DNA of 64,000 bases from Zelopaecilomyces penicillatus (Eukaryota > Ascomycota > Sordariomycetes > Hypocreales > Pseudodiploosporaceae). Each line of letters starts with the position of its first letter. The stretch's first letter is position 1. The position numbers were made by a program, and so were the translations under genes. The stretch covers positions 6,944,001 to 7,008,000 of the forward strand of contig VCCP01000001.1 of NCBI GenBank assembly GCA_005765155.1, written 5' to 3'. This document shows positions 43,608 through 55,751 of this stretch, piece after piece. The notes below the pieces were generated by a model. It saw nothing but the letters and a program-made list of their open reading frames with translations. It ran no database searches and was not told the origin of the DNA.

Positions 43608-46088
43608 CTATCCATGAGTGGTCATTGCATCACTGTTCGCGATGCGGTGGGTATGTTGCCTCGGCCTGTGCACAACATCAGACGCGGCCCGCGATAACTG
43701 TGGTGTTCCTAGACGAGACGAATATTCCGAAGCGGTGCTCGTCTCGTGTTTAAAAAAGCTGTCTGTGAGTGACATGGTATTGTCACGCCACCAGTAATAC
43801 ATGACATCGCACTGCCATCGCCACGAGTCCCGGATTTTCAGCGACCGGCTCGACACGAAGATGGACTGTAACAACGACGCGTTCATCGGGGAGAGTCGTA
43901 GTTGATGAAGCAGCCATCTGTTGACAAAGTCTGCCTTTTTCCCACCATCGCAATCCTTCATCAGAGTATCGATGCCATACTCTTTAGATGCTAACCGCTT
44001 TTGGATGTTCTTGTTGGGATCGTTGTCTGGGAGCATTGTCGCTGCTTTGAGAGCACCAAGTGGTGTTAGAGGTTCCGGGTTGGCGAGTAAATGATTGGGT
44101 TGAGATAAGAGCTCAGAGAAAGTGGCATGAGCTAGTGTTGTGTGACCAGCTAGTATGATCTCCGTGTCTTCCAAGTCTAAATCTTCGTATTTAATCTGCG
44201 GGTTGAGAGCATATTCCATCCGGACTGACAGATGCCGCCGCATCACTCCTTTCTCCTCGCAGACTCGTTTGAGATGCTGGACATCATGCTCAAGCGTATC
44301 CACTGCGCTTTTCATTCTTTGCTCGTCTGAGGGGAAGTCTGATAGAAACTCCTCCATATCATCTGATGGCTTCTGGCCAGTGGCATCCTTGAGTTCTCGC
44401 TCATACTCGAATTGCTCTTTGACCCAAAACAGGTCTTCATAATCCTCCTTTGCATTTTCTAGATCCCCAATAGCCGATGTAAGCTCCACATAGAGGGGAT
44501 GTGGTTCCTCCAGAGGTCCATCGCGAGATATCCCAATCAATTCATACGGCACCTCTGCGCTGTCGTTGGACTCATCTCCCTCAGGATCGTGCGGCGGAGG
44601 ATCCTGGCGTTCAGAAGCGGGTTGGCCAGCAGCAAGGATACTAAAGAATTGCGTCTCTAGGCTGCTGAGTTCTTCTTCCTCCTCGTCTAGCGTAACCTCA
44701 AGGCTCTCGTAGTTGGACTCCATTACCTGATATTCGTCCCGCAATCTTTGCATATTTTCCAATTTTTCATCAAGAAGATTAAAGGATGACGTCCGCACGC
44801 CACCTCCCTGCCTGATAAGCACTGGTCGAATAATCCCCATTAGAGCATTTTCAGCATCATCCTTGTGACGTCTCGCATTTCTCAAGCTACTTCTTCTCAT
44901 ACGCATCTGGGTCCTAATATCACTCAGTCTCGCCCTCTTTTCTTTGAGTTGCTGCCACAGCAACTCGATTTCACCATGTGATGAGAGGTCCGAAACCAAA
45001 GAGCCGTCCCGCTGCGAGCCGACATCAGCTGGTTGTCCGCCATCAAATGCAGGACTACGTAATCGGGTTCTAGCGGGACTTTTTGACTTTTCGTATTGAG
45101 AAACCCATGCTGCAATCTGGTTTGTGGCCGAGGACCTACTCCGCGGGACAGATGATCTATAAGAATGCCCCGCAGGAAGCCGTGGAGGAAACTGACGGGT
45201 GTTTCGATAGGAAATAGGATCCTCGTCTGATAAGGAAGCAGAGCTCCAAGACTCATCCAACTCACGCTTCTGCAAGGAAAACGTCAATGACTCGTCGTCA
45301 GATTCACCACTGTCTTGATGGAAAGAAGCCGGTCGTCTTGGAACTCGACCTCTCTTGAGCATGCGTTTTTGAGAGGGCTTGTCTCGATGCTCTGCTCCGC
45401 CATCTTTGAATCCCAGTTTTGACTTGGCAGGAATTTGTATGGCAGATGACGGTTGAGCAAAATCTTGTGAAACAGTGGCAGGTTTCTTATGTTGCTCTGT
45501 GGCGTGTGTCTGCCGCGACCCGTTCTTCAACTCACCATTTCCGGAAGATCTTAATCTACGTATAGGAGGGGGAGGAGGAAGAACTGGAGGTGGCGGTGGT
45601 GGCAGCCGGCTCAGATTTACTTTCAAGAACGGATGACGGGGTGGGATACCTGGCTGCAGAACTCGAGTTGAAGAGCCCTTTGGCATAATTGGAGCTCGTC
45701 CTTGTCCTCGCCCTCGCCCCAACCCATGGCTCCATCCCCGTCCGCGGCCCCGTCCCGGAGGACTGGTGTAGTTTGCCGGAGGCGGTGGAGGAATTGTAGA
45801 GGTTCGACTAGCCAGCGGTGTTCGGCCACCGGCTGGGCTGGAACCAGATAATAATGGACTGGGCGGTACGGGATCCGGTGTCGTAACTCGACTCGATATT
45901 GTCGACTCGTCGCTATGAAGCCTCCATCGGTCGCTTCCCTTCATATCGTCGTCCTCGTGTGATGATGATGCGGTGAAGCTTGCGCTAATGTCCACTCCTC
46001 CATCCCCGTCGGGATACCGTCTCGTTGTGTCGAAGGGGGAGAGCAGACGAGTGCTGGCCGCTCGACGAAGGAGTCCGGCATCGTCCAT
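43608..46088 (-). CDS. Large coiled-coil, proline/arginine-rich protein of unknown function
   Basis: A single open exon of 826 residues with ATG at 46088. The N-terminal 350 residues look disordered: Ser/Asp-rich, an RG-rich patch (GRGRGRGWSHGLGRGRGQGR), and two polyproline stretches (about residues 160-180). From about residue 375 there are heptad-like, charged helices (IELLWQQLKEKRARLSDIR; LEVTLDEEEEELSSLETQF), then a part with conserved-looking aromatic residues (EDYEDLFWVKEQFEYERELK). The C-terminal domain, about 630-780, appears globular (KIRDSWRWQCDVMYYWWRD). RG and polyproline patches suggest RNA or SH3/WW/profilin binding, and the coiled coil suggests self-association; both are inference. 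I do not recognise a named domain. Confidence 0.82.
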   Translation of the reverse strand: MDDAGLLRRAASTRLLSPFDTTRRYPDGDGGVDISASFTASSSHEDDDMKGSDRWRLHSDESTISSRVTTPDPVPPSPLLSGSSPAGGRTPLASRTSTIPPPPPANYTSPPGRGRGRGWSHGLGRGRGQGRAPIMPKGSSTRVLQPGIPPRHPFLKVNLSRLPPPPPPVLPPPPPIRRLRSSGNGELKNGSRQTHATEQHKKPATVSQDFAQPSSAIQIPAKSKLGFKDGGAEHRDKPSQKRMLKRGRVPRRPASFHQDSGESDDESLTFSLQKRELDESWSSASLSDEDPISYRNTRQFPPRLPAGHSYRSSVPRSRSSATNQIAAWVSQYEKSKSPARTRLRSPAFDGGQPADVGSQRDGSLVSDLSSHGEIELLWQQLKEKRARLSDIRTQMRMRRSSLRNARRHKDDAENALMGIIRPVLIRQGGGVRTSSFNLLDEKLENMQRLRDEYQVMESNYESLEVTLDEEEEELSSLETQFFSILAAGQPASERQDPPPHDPEGDESNDSAEVPYELIGISRDGPLEEPHPLYVELTSAIGDLENAKEDYEDLFWVKEQFEYERELKDATGQKPSDDMEEFLSDFPSDEQRMKSAVDTLEHDVQHLKRVCEEKGVMRRHLSVRMEYALNPQIKYEDLDLEDTEIILAGHTTLAHATFSELLSQPNHLLANPEPLTPLGALKAATMLPDNDPNKNIQKRLASKEYGIDTLMKDCDGGKKADFVNRWLLHQLRLSPMNASLLQSIFVSSRSLKIRDSWRWQCDVMYYWWRDNTMSLTDSFFKHETSTASEYSSRLGTPQLSRAASDVVHRPRQHTHRIANSDAMTTHG

Positions 46089-48412
46089 CGAAGCGGCTCA
46101 AACAAGACCAAGATTTCTCAGCGGTTGGCATGGCCTATAGCTTTTGTGAATTCGAACAAACGCAATGGCATTCACAGCCACCCAAAGGGCCAGATGGGCT
46201 GCGAGGTTTTGGTGTGGGAAAAGCCGCGGTGCTGTGCGGCTCTGCTGCTGCTGCTACTGCTGCTGCCCTGGGGCCCAGAGCCCAGAGAGAGCTGCGAGGA
46301 CGACGGAGCAGCCCCAGCTGGGGGGGAGACCTCGCAGCTAGAAGCTGGCCCTCGAGGCGTTACGCTCAGGTAGCAAGGTGCAGCAGCCTCAAGTAAGATG
46401 GCAGGTCGGACTGTCGTGATGGTTTTTGTTGGGCTTGCGAGGTCGTGATTGTGCCAATGGCACAGCTTGTGAGAAGTCGGCGTGGGCCAATGCGTCTTCA
46501 GAGGTCCACGTTTAGCTTATCCTTCTGCACTGCAGGGCCTCGAGAAGCCCAGTCAGCGCTGGCCTAGGTAGAGCGAGGGATGGACATTCGTCCCTAGAGG
46601 GGAGCTGCTCACTGGAACGCGTACTGTACAGTACATAGCACACCACTGCACCAGCTTGAACCAGGTCGGACAGCACTGCATCAATACGTGCATGCGGTGC
46701 TGCACGAGTCTGGGGTCAGCGCCTATCAGCTCCTCCAGCAACACTCCAACAGCAAATGGAATTCCATGTCTCTGACTGGTGTCTGGGGGCAATTGAGTTG
46801 GGGGTGGTGGATGATGAGTGGACAGCGAGTGGACAGCAACTGGACGGCCCGTCCTACAGGCTCCAGTGGCAAAAGTGGGTGTCTCCCCAGGGCATGCAAG
46901 GTGCTAACAAGATCCCCCTAAGGCCCCCCAAGCCGCCCCTTGCTGGGGTGTGCACGGCCGACGGGGCGCTCCCGTCCGCAACGGCGCCTCTAAAAAAGGG
47001 GCCTAACGCTACCTGGAAAAGTACGACGGCACCAATCCTGGACTCTGTCTGGAGCAGCCAAGTCACTCTACCTCGACACCATCACCAGCAGCCAACGTGT
47101 CGACTTCTGAAGCGACGCCATCATCCAGGGCAGCACACAAGTTCGACAATGTCTTGCGGCACGTGAGCCCATTTGCTGGGGGTGACCAATTTGATGCATC
47201 TTTTGTTTCTGGGATCCCCCCAGCTGAAATGTCCCCGCGGATTGTCCAGCGCAAATGCAGTGGGCGGCGATGGTTTGATGCGGGGATTGGATGTGAGTTG
47301 GGAAGTGTCTTGACGCACAGAAACACCGGCTTTCTCTCTCCACAGTGGCATACCACAAAGACAAACGATTACCACCACCACCATTTATACCAAGTACTTC
47401 TGCTTGCTTCACTGGGAGAGTTTACGGAGCAATCGTGGCTGACTTTTGACTGGCAGAGCTAACTGGCCGGGGATGTCGAAGCCCGTCCCATTGCATGCAC
47501 GGGCACCCACCAAGTGCCACCTCCACCACCACCCACCCTTCTCCAGGGTTGGGCCGTATGCTCGGCCGCCCAGAAGAGCCCATGGTGCATGACATAGCAT
47601 TGGTGCTGTGTGTATGGAGATGTCTGCTGGACAAATGAATGTGCAACCTCGACGACCAGATGCAGAGAGAAGGCAGAGACACAGCGGAAAGAGGTTGTTG
47701 TACAGGTTTGGCAACCGACCGACCCAACAAGCATTTGCGTCTGACACCAGGTAGCCAGCCGACCGTGGTTTCGGCAGTGGGCTGCCTGCCCTTGGCAATG
47801 TATAACACACATGCCTTTTGCGCCTCTATTCGCACAAGTACCGCGGCTTTTCTTTGGATCCTCGACGGACCAGATGAGTCCACGTCCACGGCACTATTAC
47901 TACACTACACTGTACCTGTGTGTTGTTGTTGTTATTGTTTGTTGTTGGATGTTCAGGTGTTGTCCGTCATGCAGGCCCTTGAAGACTCGTCTCCATTACC
48001 CGCCAGCGGCGCTGCTGCACCTACTTCTCCTAGTTCCCAGGCCAAAACCCACTCGACCCTATAGCACCCAATACCGAGCCGGGGCAGTTGCTCGGAGCAC
48101 AACACAGCACAGCACAAGTGGACGACCCACGGAGGTTGCTCCAATCTAGGCCATGGGAACATTGTCCAAAGTTCCCCTCTCTTCCCCAGTTGCCAGCATA
48201 TCGCGCGCTGCTCCTCACTTGGAGCGTTTGAGCCGCATGCCGTCCATCCACATCCGCATCCATACATACATACAAGAACCCCTCCCGGCCAACCCCGATA
48301 AGCGCCGTGTGCTGTCCTCTGGTTCCTTGCGCAGCCCATACTTATCATCTTGTTCTGTTCTTGCTGGATGCTCCTCTAAAGCTTCCTGCGCTTGCAAGCA
48401 CAAGATGCCACC
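46089..48412. other. Intergenic between divergent genes, no gene seen
   Basis: About 2.3 kb. Several open frames on both strands here (for example 46756-47166 and 47639-48064) have unremarkable, shadow-like sequence and no splice-supported structure. It is likely promoter sequence for both neighbours. Confidence 0.45.
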
Positions 48413-50415
48413 ATGTATCACAAGACGAAGTCCAAATCCCATCGATGGAGCAGCTGGTCGGATTGGGGCTGGGACGAGAGTAGAAACAGTTATTATCGCG
48501 TCCGCCAGGATGTAGAAGGTGCGCCGCGTTCTGCCCATTTGTTTTGAGCTTTGCTCTGAGCAATGCCTCTCTCTTTCTGTCTTTCCTGAGCAGTGTGTCT
48601 TTGGACCATGTGGTTAGCCTCTTTCTTACACAACTCACTCAATCAGGCAATTACGACTATGACTGGGACACTCGCAGTGCGGGCACGACGCCCGCATCCG
48701 TCTCTTCCCATGCGCAAACTCCACGAGAACCCGCCATAGAGGACATTGAGGAGCGTTTCAGAGGCCTATCCACTGAGGGTTGTGAGGGGCAGAGTAAGTC
48801 TGATGTTCTTTTTTCACATGTAAAGCGCCGCATGGCGTTTTCGACTTGACATTGCCAATTTACCTCCAGACACCAACTAACCGGAATCATTATTCTAGGT
48901 GCCGAAGATCACGCCGTAAAGTCAAAGTCAGCAAAGCCCAAGGGTAAAGAAAACCACCAGAATTATTCCCATAACAAGCCAGCGGGGCCCGACACGTACG
49001 GAAGTCCTACGGAAGAAGCTCTCAGCGAGTCTCCATCAACGCCAAGTGAATATGTGACAAGCAAATGTGAGCTCAATCGCAGAGGGGACAAAAAGCTCAA
49101 AAACTCACATTGCCTGGTATAGATGCGCCCGATTCGCCCGACTCGTCCAGTGCACAATACTATCAAGAATCACATTCAGGTGCAATTAATCAATCCATTT
49201 ATTGCGAGAATAAAACTGACATTTTCATTCAGGAGAATCCGCCTCGCAGCCAGCAACCCCAGAATATAGGAGAAACAGCATGTCCCAACCTAATTATACT
49301 TCAAGTGAGTTAGCTTGACGATGCGGCTGTAGTGTCTTATTTCAGACTTTGAATTTGGAAATATGCATGCTAATATTGCAATTCGTTCAAGATCCAATTA
49401 GAGAGAAGCATCAGCACGAGGACCCCAATGGTGGGATTGATGATGCCGAGTTTCAGGCCGCTTTGGAGGAAAGCCAAGATTACACATATGGCGCATATGC
49501 AACCGCTGCCGATCCCTCATCATCTGCTTATGGTATGATCCCCGTCTGAAGCTGGTAGATAATAGACGGGATGCTAATTGCCGGCAGCTCGATACGATGA
49601 GGATGAAGATGAAGGGCCGCCAACGCCAAAGGCACAAGTTAGCCCAGGCGACTATGTGACTGGCATTGATGCAACGCTGGATGAGCTGGACCCTCGTTAG
49701 TATTCATCATCTCCATGAGACGACAATACAGCGTGCTAACATTATAACCTTAGGGTACCGAGTTGAGCAATCGAGCAAGTTTCAACCTGGCGAGGTAAGT
49801 TGTCTGAATGAACTTTTAGTAATGTTGACAAGTTCTACTTATTGACAATATTTGCGCAGATATTCAAAGTCCATTGGTCGGAACCGCAAGGGTCAGGGAA
49901 TGAAGGCGCTCCAAGTGTTTCTGGAAAGCAAGAAATCCAGAACAGGTTTGGAACCAAATTCTTTGTCGGTTTCCGACGTTTCATCGTCATAGCCAATGAC
50001 CAGGGCCATTGCACTTGCGTGTAAGTATTTTAACCAGGAAACTCCCCTTTATTTACCGATTGGAGTAGCTGAGCTGAACCTTCATAGACCTATCCTCACT
50101 TATGGTGGCAAGGCATGCAAGAAAAAGGGCATCAAGGCTGAGAAGCATGGCATCATATACGAGCGGGGCCACAAGGCACGACTTCTCGACAGAGAGCCCA
50201 AACTTGGATTCGCCCCTGTCCGGGTGGAAATGAAGGAAGAGGGCGAGAAACTTTCCAAGGAGTCGCGTGTCAACTATTCCAAATTGGTGACTGTGGAACA
50301 CAACATCAAGGTATTCTTTATTGGTTCGGTTTACCTCAACGACTGGGACACAGTTCGAGATGCGGTCAACTACTGTTGGGCTAAAAAGAGCCACCACAAG
50401 CAGAAACATCGATGA
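48413..50415 (+). CDS. DUF6590 domain-containing protein, ten exons
   Basis: Exons 48413-48518, 48647-48793, 48899-49066, 49123-49179, 49233-49304, 49392-49532, 49588-49695, 49754-49794, 49860-50020 and 50088-50415 all have GT-AG ends and join in frame to 442 residues. The start has the context GCCACCATG and begins MYHKTKSKSHRWSSWSDWGW. The first two thirds are acidic and Ser/Pro-rich, cut into small exons that nearly all break after the first codon base. From about residue 275 the DUF6590 fold is visible: FQPGEIFKVHWSEP, FFVGFRRFIVIANDQGHCTC, VPILTYGGKACKKKGIK, HGIIYERGHKARLL, and SRVNYSKLVTVEHNIKVFFIG. The family is common in fungi, mostly of unknown function. The phase-1 exon pattern is a help in checking the model. 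Confidence 0.85.
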
Positions 50416-52095
50416 GACAGGAGTAGCAGATGGAGGGGTATTAGGAGGGAGCCACCAGGCAGCCCTGGCACAGACACGTTTTTATCATTCTTCTCATCTC
50501 GCGATGTGCATTTTGACGCATCATATTTGGTGCTGCTTCTTGAAGGGACAGCAGTGCCCATACACAAAATACGTTCCCCGGGGGAAGGTTGGGCGGCCTA
50601 ACAAGCCGAATCTATGTGCCTACGGAGCCTGTGCCTGCCTGGCTCGACGCGAAATTGGCAGCACCGACTATGGGTATGAGGCCAAGCAGATGCTAATCTG
50701 CGGGGGTGGGGAGGTCAATTTGATGAGGCAGCAGCATAACGTTTCTGTTCTCATCTCGGAATGGATGGCATAACATGTTTTTGTTCTAAAGCGGACATAT
50801 GCGGCGTCCACCATGTTGGTGTTTTTTCGAAACTGCGCATTTTAGCATCAAGATTGGGGGGGGAGTTTATTTTCCAAACGGGGGATATTGGCAGGGCAGG
50901 AGGGCAGATTGCATTGTTTGCTGCATTGAGAGCTATGTGGTGGAACAGGACACATTCATCTATGAAACGAGATTGACGGATGGGGCTTTTTGCATTGTAG
51001 CTCATACCTGGTGGGTGTGTGTGTGTATTGAGCCTTGGACTTTTTTGTTTTTCTTCTTCTTTTACTTTTACTTCTTCCATATTGGATTCATTAAGTGCTC
51101 ATGTTTTTATTTATTTTCTATTTAGCCAATGCACAGTCTCGATGAATGATGAGACTTTGTTTAATGAATTGATATTTCTTGACATTGAATTCATGGTGTT
51201 TATATACGTATATTTGGTGTTGTGTAGGATGTGTTTTATTGGGATTGTCTATAAGAAGTTGGATAGGTGATCTATCTAAATGAAGTACATATAAGTAGGC
51301 TAATCTAAATTTTAAGATAGCTACATATGAATAGCTGTGTTGAGGTGAAAATAAATAGAGTTGTGACGTAATTGAAGATGGATTGACGTTATGACAGCTT
51401 ATTCATAACGATTTCATTAGTGACAACGGGATTTGGTAGCCGAGATGAGAACCGTCCCCGCAAATGCCTCGGCATTTCCCCACCGCAGTCGTTCCTTGTC
51501 TGTCAGCCACACAAAGCCTCTCTCCAACATGATGTTAATATCATTTATGCTTGTAATTTCTCCAGATTTTTATACATTAATTAGACTAGGTACCAAGACA
51601 CCTTATTTAGAATCTTAACTGTGTTTTTTTATCATCAGATTAACCATCCATCATCCATCGCATGGCCGAGGTCAGATCTGACAGTCTACACCTATCTATC
51701 TGCTCAGTGGCTGAGGCTGGGAGGGAAGTTCCAGAACCTCGGGGTAGAAGTCTATCTGAGCCAATGAGAGTACTTGGATTCAACCTTAGCGTTATGTTCG
51801 GTGTGGTGCCACTATGCTCGGCTTGGGTGTATTATTGTGGCGTTGAACCTCGGGACAATGGGTTTCGATCTTGGTAGCCTGTCCCTTTTTTTCTCCTTTT
51901 AGTCTACGTATTCCTACATCTTTCTGTTCTGAATCTGTTCTTCTCTCATATCAATCTTATTCTTTACCTGCAGGCATTCTATTTGGCTTTCAATTGTCCA
52001 AGGAACCTAATAACCAGTGACATACTAGCCAGTCGCATTACCGACGACAGAAATCACCTTCAATTTACGACCACACATCAACACACATCACCATC
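50416..52095. other. Intergenic, no gene seen
   Basis: AT-rich in part (51100-51400). Holds the 3' end of the DUF6590 gene and the SDR promoter. Confidence 0.45.
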
Positions 52096-53079
52096 ATGGC
52101 TGACGAAGCTCGCGCGCAGGCCCAGCTGGCCGATTTCCCTTCGCTCTTCTCTCTCAAGGGCAAGGTGGCAGTAGTTACCGGTGGATCGCGAGGTCTCGGT
52201 CTACACGCCGCATCTGCGTAAGTACGCCCTAATTTTCCATGTTTACATAAAACCCCTTAGTATATCAATTCGCGCACGGGGAGACACAGAAACCGAAGAT
52301 ACTAACCATGTGTTCTTTTTAGATTCATGCAAGCTGGCGCCTCTATGGTCTTCATCTCCTCCCGCAAGGCCGCCGCCTGCGAAGAAGCCTGCAAAGCCCT
52401 CAACGAACTCCCCAACCGCGCCCCCGGTGCCATCGCCATCTCCGTCCCCGCCGACTCCTCCAACATGAAGGGCGTCAACGCGCTCCTCGCCGCCGTCAGC
52501 AAGCACACCGACAAAGTCGACATCCTCTTCGCCAACGCGGGCGCCACCTGGGGTGAAGGTTTCGACACCCACCCAGACGAGGCCTTTGCCAAGGTCATGG
52601 ACCTCAACGTCAAAGCCGTCTTCAACACCATTCGGGTTTTCACCCCCTTGCTGCAAAAGGCTGCTAAGCATGCGGACCCGAGTCGTGTGCTCATCACGGC
52701 GAGTGTGGTGGGTCTGGGGATCGGCACGCTGGGTAAGCAGGGAACCTACGGGTACTCGGCTAGCAAGGCTGCTGTGCTGCATCTGGGTCGTAACTTGGCT
52801 GTTGAGCTGGGCCCGCGTCATATTACTGTCAACTCCATCTGCCCAGGCTTCTTCCCTAGCAAGATGTCCAACGGTCTGTTGGAAATTTCCGGTGGTGCTG
52901 AGAAGCTCGCCAAGTCCAACCCCATGCGCCGTCTCGGTGAGCCCGAGGATATCGCTGGTATCGTCGTTTACCTGACGAGCCGGGCTGGCTCACACGTCAA
53001 TGGCGAGGCTATCGCTATTGATGGCGGTGCCCTGTGGGATCGGGGTGAGCTGTCTGGTGCTGGTGATTCCAAGCTGTAG
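52096..53079 (+). CDS. Short-chain dehydrogenase/reductase with peroxisomal targeting signal
   Basis: Exons 52096-52217 and 52323-53079 give 292 residues. Classical SDR motifs: cofactor loop TGGSRGLG (residues 28-35), NAG (about 112-114), catalytic Ser in ITAS (about 168), and YSASK with Tyr about 185 and Lys about 189; PGFFPSKM and GGALWD close the fold. Arg after the glycine loop start (TGGSR) leans towards NADPH. The last three residues are SKL, a canonical type 1 peroxisomal targeting signal, so import into peroxisomes is predicted. It resembles RhlG/FabG-like 3-oxoacyl reductases; a part in fatty-acid or secondary metabolism in peroxisomes is inference. It converges on the next gene with 336 bases between stops. 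Confidence 0.93.
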
Positions 53080-53415
53080 ATTTTAGAATCTTTCTTTTTT
53101 TAGTATGTGTTGGGTTTGCCTGCGGAAATGAGGTTAGTGTAGAAACGAAAGTTCAAAGATGTATGTATGATTAAACGCATTTGCACTTTTCCGACATATA
53201 TGAGATGAAATATGAAGATCTTGGGGGTGTATCAAAGCGGAGACATGAATATCAATCAAATGCATATTTAAACTAAGCAGGTTTTTTCTTTTCCCCATCA
53301 AAATTTTAGACGCCCACGTGTGTAATTGCGCCCAGTTCCCATTCTTCGCCGTGTTTAACACCATGATTCCGCACAAAAGCTCCGTCGTAATTCATTTTCT
53401 TTCATCAATGTTTTG

Positions 53416-54829
53416 TCAACTGGTGTCGGCGCTAGATTCCACTTCTCCTTCATTCACTGATACCTTGCGCGCAACCCAGGCACTCGCCTTGTAGACGGTC
53501 TGCAACATGCTTTCTCTATCTTGGATATACGGTGCCGTAATACCCGTTTCCATTCGTTCCAGCTTGAATCCGAGCTTCTGGATGAGAGCTATGACTTCGT
53601 CGTTGGACAGCTCGAAGCTACCTGGGTCAGCAATGCCCGAGGAGTTGCTATAGTCGTGCTCGCCGTCTCCATCATCGTCGTGCCCGTGGTTACCTGGTGC
53701 GTTGTTCTCAAAGTGCCATAACAGCGGCCCCATGTTGATGAGAACACCGCCAGGACGGAGACAGTGGTGGATGACCTCGAGATAGCGGATAAGATTGGGC
53801 GCCGTGTCAAGAAAGAAGACGCAAGCGACGGCATCGTAGGAATCCTTGTGCTCGTCGTCTCCGTAGAGGCAGAGGAAATCGGCGGCACACATGGACATGG
53901 AGCCGACCCCGGAGGCGTTGGCGAGGGAGGTGGCGGGGTGGATATCGGGGACGGGGTAGCTCCGGAGGTGGTTTTCTCGGGTGAGATGGTTTGAGAATGT
54001 GTGTACCCATGGATATATCGTGTGCTTGCCGGCTTTCTCGCATTCGTTGAGAATGTAAGATGATGCCAGCAGTTGATGGTAGGAGATTTCATTGCCCTCT
54101 GACTCGTACCCATTCAAACAGAGGTCAAAGACGAGCCGTCCTAAGCCAGCCCCCGGGACAAGCACCTTCAAACGCTCTCCGCTACGCTCAGACATTCTTG
54201 CCTTTTCCTCCTTCATAGCCTTCATCACAGGTCCATACGAGACCTCTCTCTCCGCCGCGCCGTCCGCCGTCCAATCGCGATAGAACTGCCGAATCGTGCT
54301 TCTAGCCTTGTCGATGTCGGCATGTTTCGCAACACCGGCCCACTCGGCGGGCATAACCGGTTCGGAGCTGCCGGAGCCGGACTCGTCTGAGCCGAACGAG
54401 CGCAGGCCAGACTTGAAGATGGCGCGGGAGAGATTGGCGTTGGAGTCGATGGCCTCATCGACCTTGTCGAGAGTCTTGAGAAAGTTGAAATGGGGGCCTG
54501 CGAGGAGTTGCCAGTGTGACTGTGGGAGAGCGTAGAAAGAACGGCGACGTAGGTGAGTGACGTTGAAGTGAGCAACCTTGGCATATTGTCTGTGATGGGT
54601 GTTAGTAGGGTGTTAATGAGGGGTGTTCATGTCGGTGATGAAGATTTGCATTGGCATGAATTAGAGACTGACACACTCACGAGAACGAGTCCAATGAACA
54701 GTAAATCACCCGAGCCTCCTCAGGATCCTCCATGCCCCCATCCACACCCTGCCAGACGTCGCTGTCAGGCATTCCCAAACCCTGTGCACCCTGGGGAGCT
54801 TCCATCGCAGCTGGCTCAGGGACGGACAT
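53416..54829 (-). CDS. Carnosine N-methyltransferase-like protein (N2227 family)
   Basis: Exons 54829-54681 and 54589-53416 join to 440 residues, beginning MSVPEPAAMEAPQG. The N-terminal helical part (HFNVTHLRRRSFYALPQSHW) and the Rossmann part are both of the N2227/CARNMT1 family: SAM loop VLVPGAGLGRLVFDLCLNGY, GNEISYHQL, the acidic CAADFLCLYGD, DAVACVFFLDTAPNLIRYLE, and LRPGGVLINMGPLLWHF. In animals and yeast these enzymes methylate histidine-containing peptides such as carnosine, and possibly protein histidine. The actual substrate in a fungus, which makes no carnosine, is unknown. An insert rich in Asp/His (GHDDDGDGEHDY) interrupts the region after GPLLWHF. Confidence 0.9.
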
Positions 54830-55751
54830 TAGTCGGGGTGTTTGAACTTTTTTTTTTATATATATATTAGTTTTTAGCTCATTATGAGATTGTATGCGCG
54901 CGCTATGACGAGTTTGAAGATTTGTCTAACGAGAAGGAAGGAAATGAAGAAAAGAAAAAGACAAGATAGGTTGTCTTAGGAGGGAAGGAGAGGAGCTCTT
55001 CTGTTTATAGATAGATAGATAGATAGGTAGATAGATAGGCAGATCGATACGTTATCGCTACCGTGTGTGTCTAGTTTTTTTTATGGAGCGCAGGTATCCA
55101 TGAAACGCGGGGTATTTTTAGGTATCGCTATCGTATGGAGGGGTCAATTCCTGAGAGGGGGGGGTTTCTGCGTTTGCGCGATGCTGGTGAGTGAGTGATG
55201 GCGAGGGAAGCTGGTTTTATGAAAGTGAGCTTAGAAAGTGGTAGTAGCCTTGCAGGATGAGGTTGTTGATCACTTACTTGTGACCTACATAATTACTTAG
55301 TGTATTATACGAGGTATTGGCTAGCATGGCTTCTTGTGGTTCTTGTGTGTAGCGCTGAGTGTGGCATGTGGCACCTGTGAAAAGAGGACTGTGGCTGAGC
55401 TGGATGACCTGCAGACGCTTTGGTGAGCATCATCTACCTTATACAAGATAAAACTCTTGTTGTATTCATTTAAAATGGAATTTGGATAGATAGAGACTAA
55501 GATAAAGACGTAAGTAAACAAAAATTGCACATCGTTTGTGGCTTCTGCTACCTTCAAACCGTCAAACTCCAGACTGCTAGCTCTGTGCCATCATGTGATT
55601 CAAGGCGATACACTGAAATCTTGCAGCTTTACAACCTCTTCTCATCTAACCCTTTCCTCTCAAGGAAATCATCCAACAGCCTTGCTCGATTCATTTTAAA
55701 TTCAATCATCATAAGAGTCTAGGTACACTTCCGAATAGCTCTCTAAACAAA
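54830..55751. other. Intergenic with GATA repeat
   Basis: Contains a TAGA/GATA tetranucleotide run near 55008-55040 and T-rich runs near 54848-54870. No gene seen. Confidence 0.5.

Noticed and set aside
46756..48064. Several overlapping open frames between the coiled-coil gene and the DUF6590 gene
   Set aside because: They compete on both strands with similar length and none has splice sites, motifs or a family resemblance.
53589..54113. 174-codon Ser/Thr/Pro-rich minus frame inside the carnosine methyltransferase gene
   Set aside because: Shadow frame of the well-supported methyltransferase exon.
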